Assembly: GCA_015345905.1 (NCBI GenBank)
Contig: JADDTR010000033.1
Location: 162,338 to 226,337, forward strand
DNA length: 64,000 nucleotides
From: Aotearoamyces nothofagi
Taxonomy: Eukaryota; Ascomycota; Leotiomycetes; Leotiales; Tympanidaceae
Reading direction: 5' to 3'
Shown here: positions 61,861-64,000 of the stretch, piece after piece
Numbering within the stretch: the first letter of the stretch is position 1
Layout: the number at the start of each line of letters is the position of its first letter
Program-made: the position numbers and the translations under genes
Notes under the pieces: generated by a model
Seen by the model: only the letters and a program-made list of their open reading frames with translations
Told to the model about the DNA's origin: nothing
Database searches by the model: none

Positions 61861-64000
61861 GGCGGTTGTGTACTTGGGAGCTTGAGGAGATGAACGTCGG
61901 AAGTCGTGTCTGCAGCGCAATTCTAGGCGCTGTATCGCTATCGGTAGAAGACAAATTTTCAGGTAGATAAGATATTGATTCAATCCCGTTTAGGACCTTA
62001 GTAGTGAGTTAGTGTAAGCGAGAGAATTAAGGTTGCAGGATTGAGGTAACTCACAAGGATTAATCATATAGATGTTATCCAGATTCTGGATTAATTATCG
62101 AAAAAATGGCAGTGCATTCGTTCGACACGCGCGAGATTAAGGTAGATATTACCGTATACAGAATTTCTACATCATCGTTAATGTATAATGAGATAGATAC
62201 CTCAAACAGGCTCGAATTCTTCTTGTCAGAAAGCTACCACTTTGGGAGGGTATTAAATAACAGCTGATTATCACACGCCAATCCTGACATGAAGAAAATC
62301 TGTTTCTGTTCAGAAAGGTGAGCAGAGCTGCTTTATCGGCGGTTTTGGGTGAGTCAAGGGTGAGAGCAGTGGTAGACGGACCGGTATCAAAGGCAACCTA
62401 TTTCGGCTCCTCGGCTATGCCTGCCGCCAGCTAAAATTGGAAAAAGTCAGTCAAGGGTTCTTTCGGAGCCAATTTTGGACCCCCTGTCAGCCAGAGCTGC
62501 ACCTTCCAACTTTAGCAAGCTTTACAAATTCAACCTCATTGTATACAAATATATAGCATTAATCTATTAACTATCTATTTAACTCCTCTCTACTATAAGA
62601 AGTTGTACTCAAATATATATAACACTGTTCTATAATAGCTATTGAAAGACAATTCTATATAGTTTCAAAAGTCTAAAGAAACAAGAGTACAAATCTAAAG
62701 TATCAATATCTAGTACTGTCTATAAACATCTTACTATTTATATAAGATAAGATATAATCCTCTTACTAGCAAAGTTGTTTTAGAGAATAGAAATACAATG
62801 TCTAATATCTCTCTTAAACAAGATATTATTTATATAAGATCTAGTAAAATTAGTATAGTACTATAGTTGTATCTAGAGTTACAATAGCTAGAGTAAAATT
62901 ATATTAGAAGAAGATCTATATTAAGGCTCTATCTATCCAAGGACTAGAAAATTTTATATAAATAAATAAGATAAGATAGAATTATCTTAGTAATAGAGTT
63001 GCTTTGATAGAAGAGTTTGTAATTACTAATATATCTATTGATTGTTATAGAATTTATATAGTAATAAGACTAGACTAAGAGAAGATTTATAGTTAGAATC
63101 AATAGAAGAGTTATATAAGCAATATAAGATAGACTTATCTCGACAACAAACTATATTAATAAAGGGATCTTAGAATTGGTATTGATTCTAAGTAGTTGAA
63201 ATTTATATATAGATAAAGTTATATCTAGAAAGGATAATACAACTTTAGTCTACTCTATATAGCTAGAAATTTTATATAAAGTAGAGTCAATATTATATTA
63301 GTTTATTTAGTAGTAGAGCTATAATAAAGAAGAGGTTTATATTGAGATTTCTTTCTATATATCTAAACAATCTAAAATATAGCAAGATAGAATTATATTA
63401 ATAGTAAAGTTATATTAATCAGAAGAGTTTAGATATATAACAGTTGATATAATTTCTAAGTATCTTAAGATTGATAGAAAGTGAATAATATTATAGAGGA
63501 GAGAGTAGTAGTAATACTTGGTCTATTCTATCTTTCAATATAAGGTAGATTAGTCTATAGATAAAAATACTATAATAGAGAAGGTTCTAGTAGTATTCTA
63601 TTTATTTATCTCCTTAGTATAATATAGATTGATCTACTACTATCTAGAAAGAGACTATAGTAGTACTTAGTTCAGTCTTTTAATTAGATTAGCTAATAGT
63701 CTAGTTTAGTCTAGTCTTAAAAGTAATTTATAGACTGTTTTATAGACTGGACTATTTCTTCTAAAACTAGACTAGACTATTTTAGAATAGTCTAGTCTAG
63801 AATTAGACTGATATTAATAGTCTAGTCTAGATTCTAATATTATAAACTATTTAGATTAGACTATTTAATAGTCTAGTCTAGTCTAGTCTTAAGAGTAATT
63901 TGTAGACTGTTTCAAAGACTGGACTATTTAGGTCTAGACTAGACTAGACTATAAATAAATAGTCTAGTCTCAAATAGAAAATAGAGACTGTTTCTAGAAA
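61861..64000. other. AT-rich, RIP-like terminal tract
   Basis: From about 62480 to the window end the sequence becomes extremely AT-rich, TpA-dense and almost free of CpG, with no open frame of note. This is the signature expected of repeat DNA mutated by RIP (CpA to TpA) in Pezizomycotina. The first 600 bp (61861-62480) are of normal composition and contain the promoter of the lysine-rich protein gene. I cannot recognise the original element. Confidence 0.7.
63696..64000. repeat. Foldback direct repeats built on AGTCTAGT / ACTAGACT
   Basis: An 85 bp unit at 63696-63780 and a diverged copy at 63868-63952 share the order ATAGTCTAG..., TAATTTRTAGACTGTTT, AGACTGGACTATTT, ...ACTAGACTAGACTAT. A third, partial copy begins near 63959. 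The unit ends are inverted complements of each other (AGTCTAGTYTAGTCT versus AGACTAGACT), so each unit can form a hairpin. Confidence 0.7.

Overview
The window is nuclear DNA of a filamentous ascomycete (Pezizomycotina). Genes are split by many short introns, most of them 45-60 bp with GTAAGT/GTATGT-type donors. Gene families with a fungal-specific distribution are present: an ArAE/DUF2421 transporter, a 2EXR protein, a Pho2/Htf1-like homeodomain factor and an HMT1-type ABC transporter. The right end is an AT-rich, CpG-poor tract of the kind produced by repeat-induced point mutation. The gene set would fit a leotiomycete, but that is inference only.

Left third (1-24 kb): the 5' part of the purine gene ADE1 (minus); a Myb/SANT protein with an unresolved start; a 7-exon ArAE-type membrane transporter (minus) divergent from a DNF3-like P4-ATPase flippase (plus); a homeodomain regulator (minus) with 3.7 kb of gene-free, partly GC-rich upstream DNA.

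Middle (23-42 kb): a dense housekeeping cluster. GEP4 (mitochondrial PGP phosphatase) and SMD3 (spliceosomal Sm protein) are divergent from a 240 bp spacer. They are followed by an IRC6/p34-like adaptin-binding protein, PHS1 (fatty-acid elongation dehydratase), a 2EXR protein, a small single-TM protein, two fungal proteins of unknown function, a GNAT acetyltransferase, an NDE-type alternative NADH dehydrogenase and COX4. NDE and COX4 are adjacent and both belong to the respiratory chain.

Right third (42-64 kb): an HMT1-like vacuolar half-ABC transporter, a small conserved protein, CDC48, an unknown protein, a five-repeat CaaX lipopeptide (pheromone-like) precursor, cyanate lyase, a small 'rhomboid-family' membrane protein, an intron-containing tRNA-Ser(CGA), a lysine-rich probably nucleolar protein, and the AT-rich tract with foldback repeats.

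The most notable item is the 67-residue protein encoded at 57123-56783 (minus). It consists of a short Ser/Thr leader and five 11-residue units, each carrying the identical heptapeptide GTSGAGC followed by a CaaX-like tail (CVIS, CVIQ, CVVQ, CVVQ and C-terminal CTVM) and separated by a single Arg. Its form recalls ascomycete a-factor precursors and, more closely, the multi-copy hybrid-type pheromone precursors described in Trichoderma.

Exon boundaries were worked out by hand from splice signals, reading-phase agreement and family similarity. No alignment or expression data were available.
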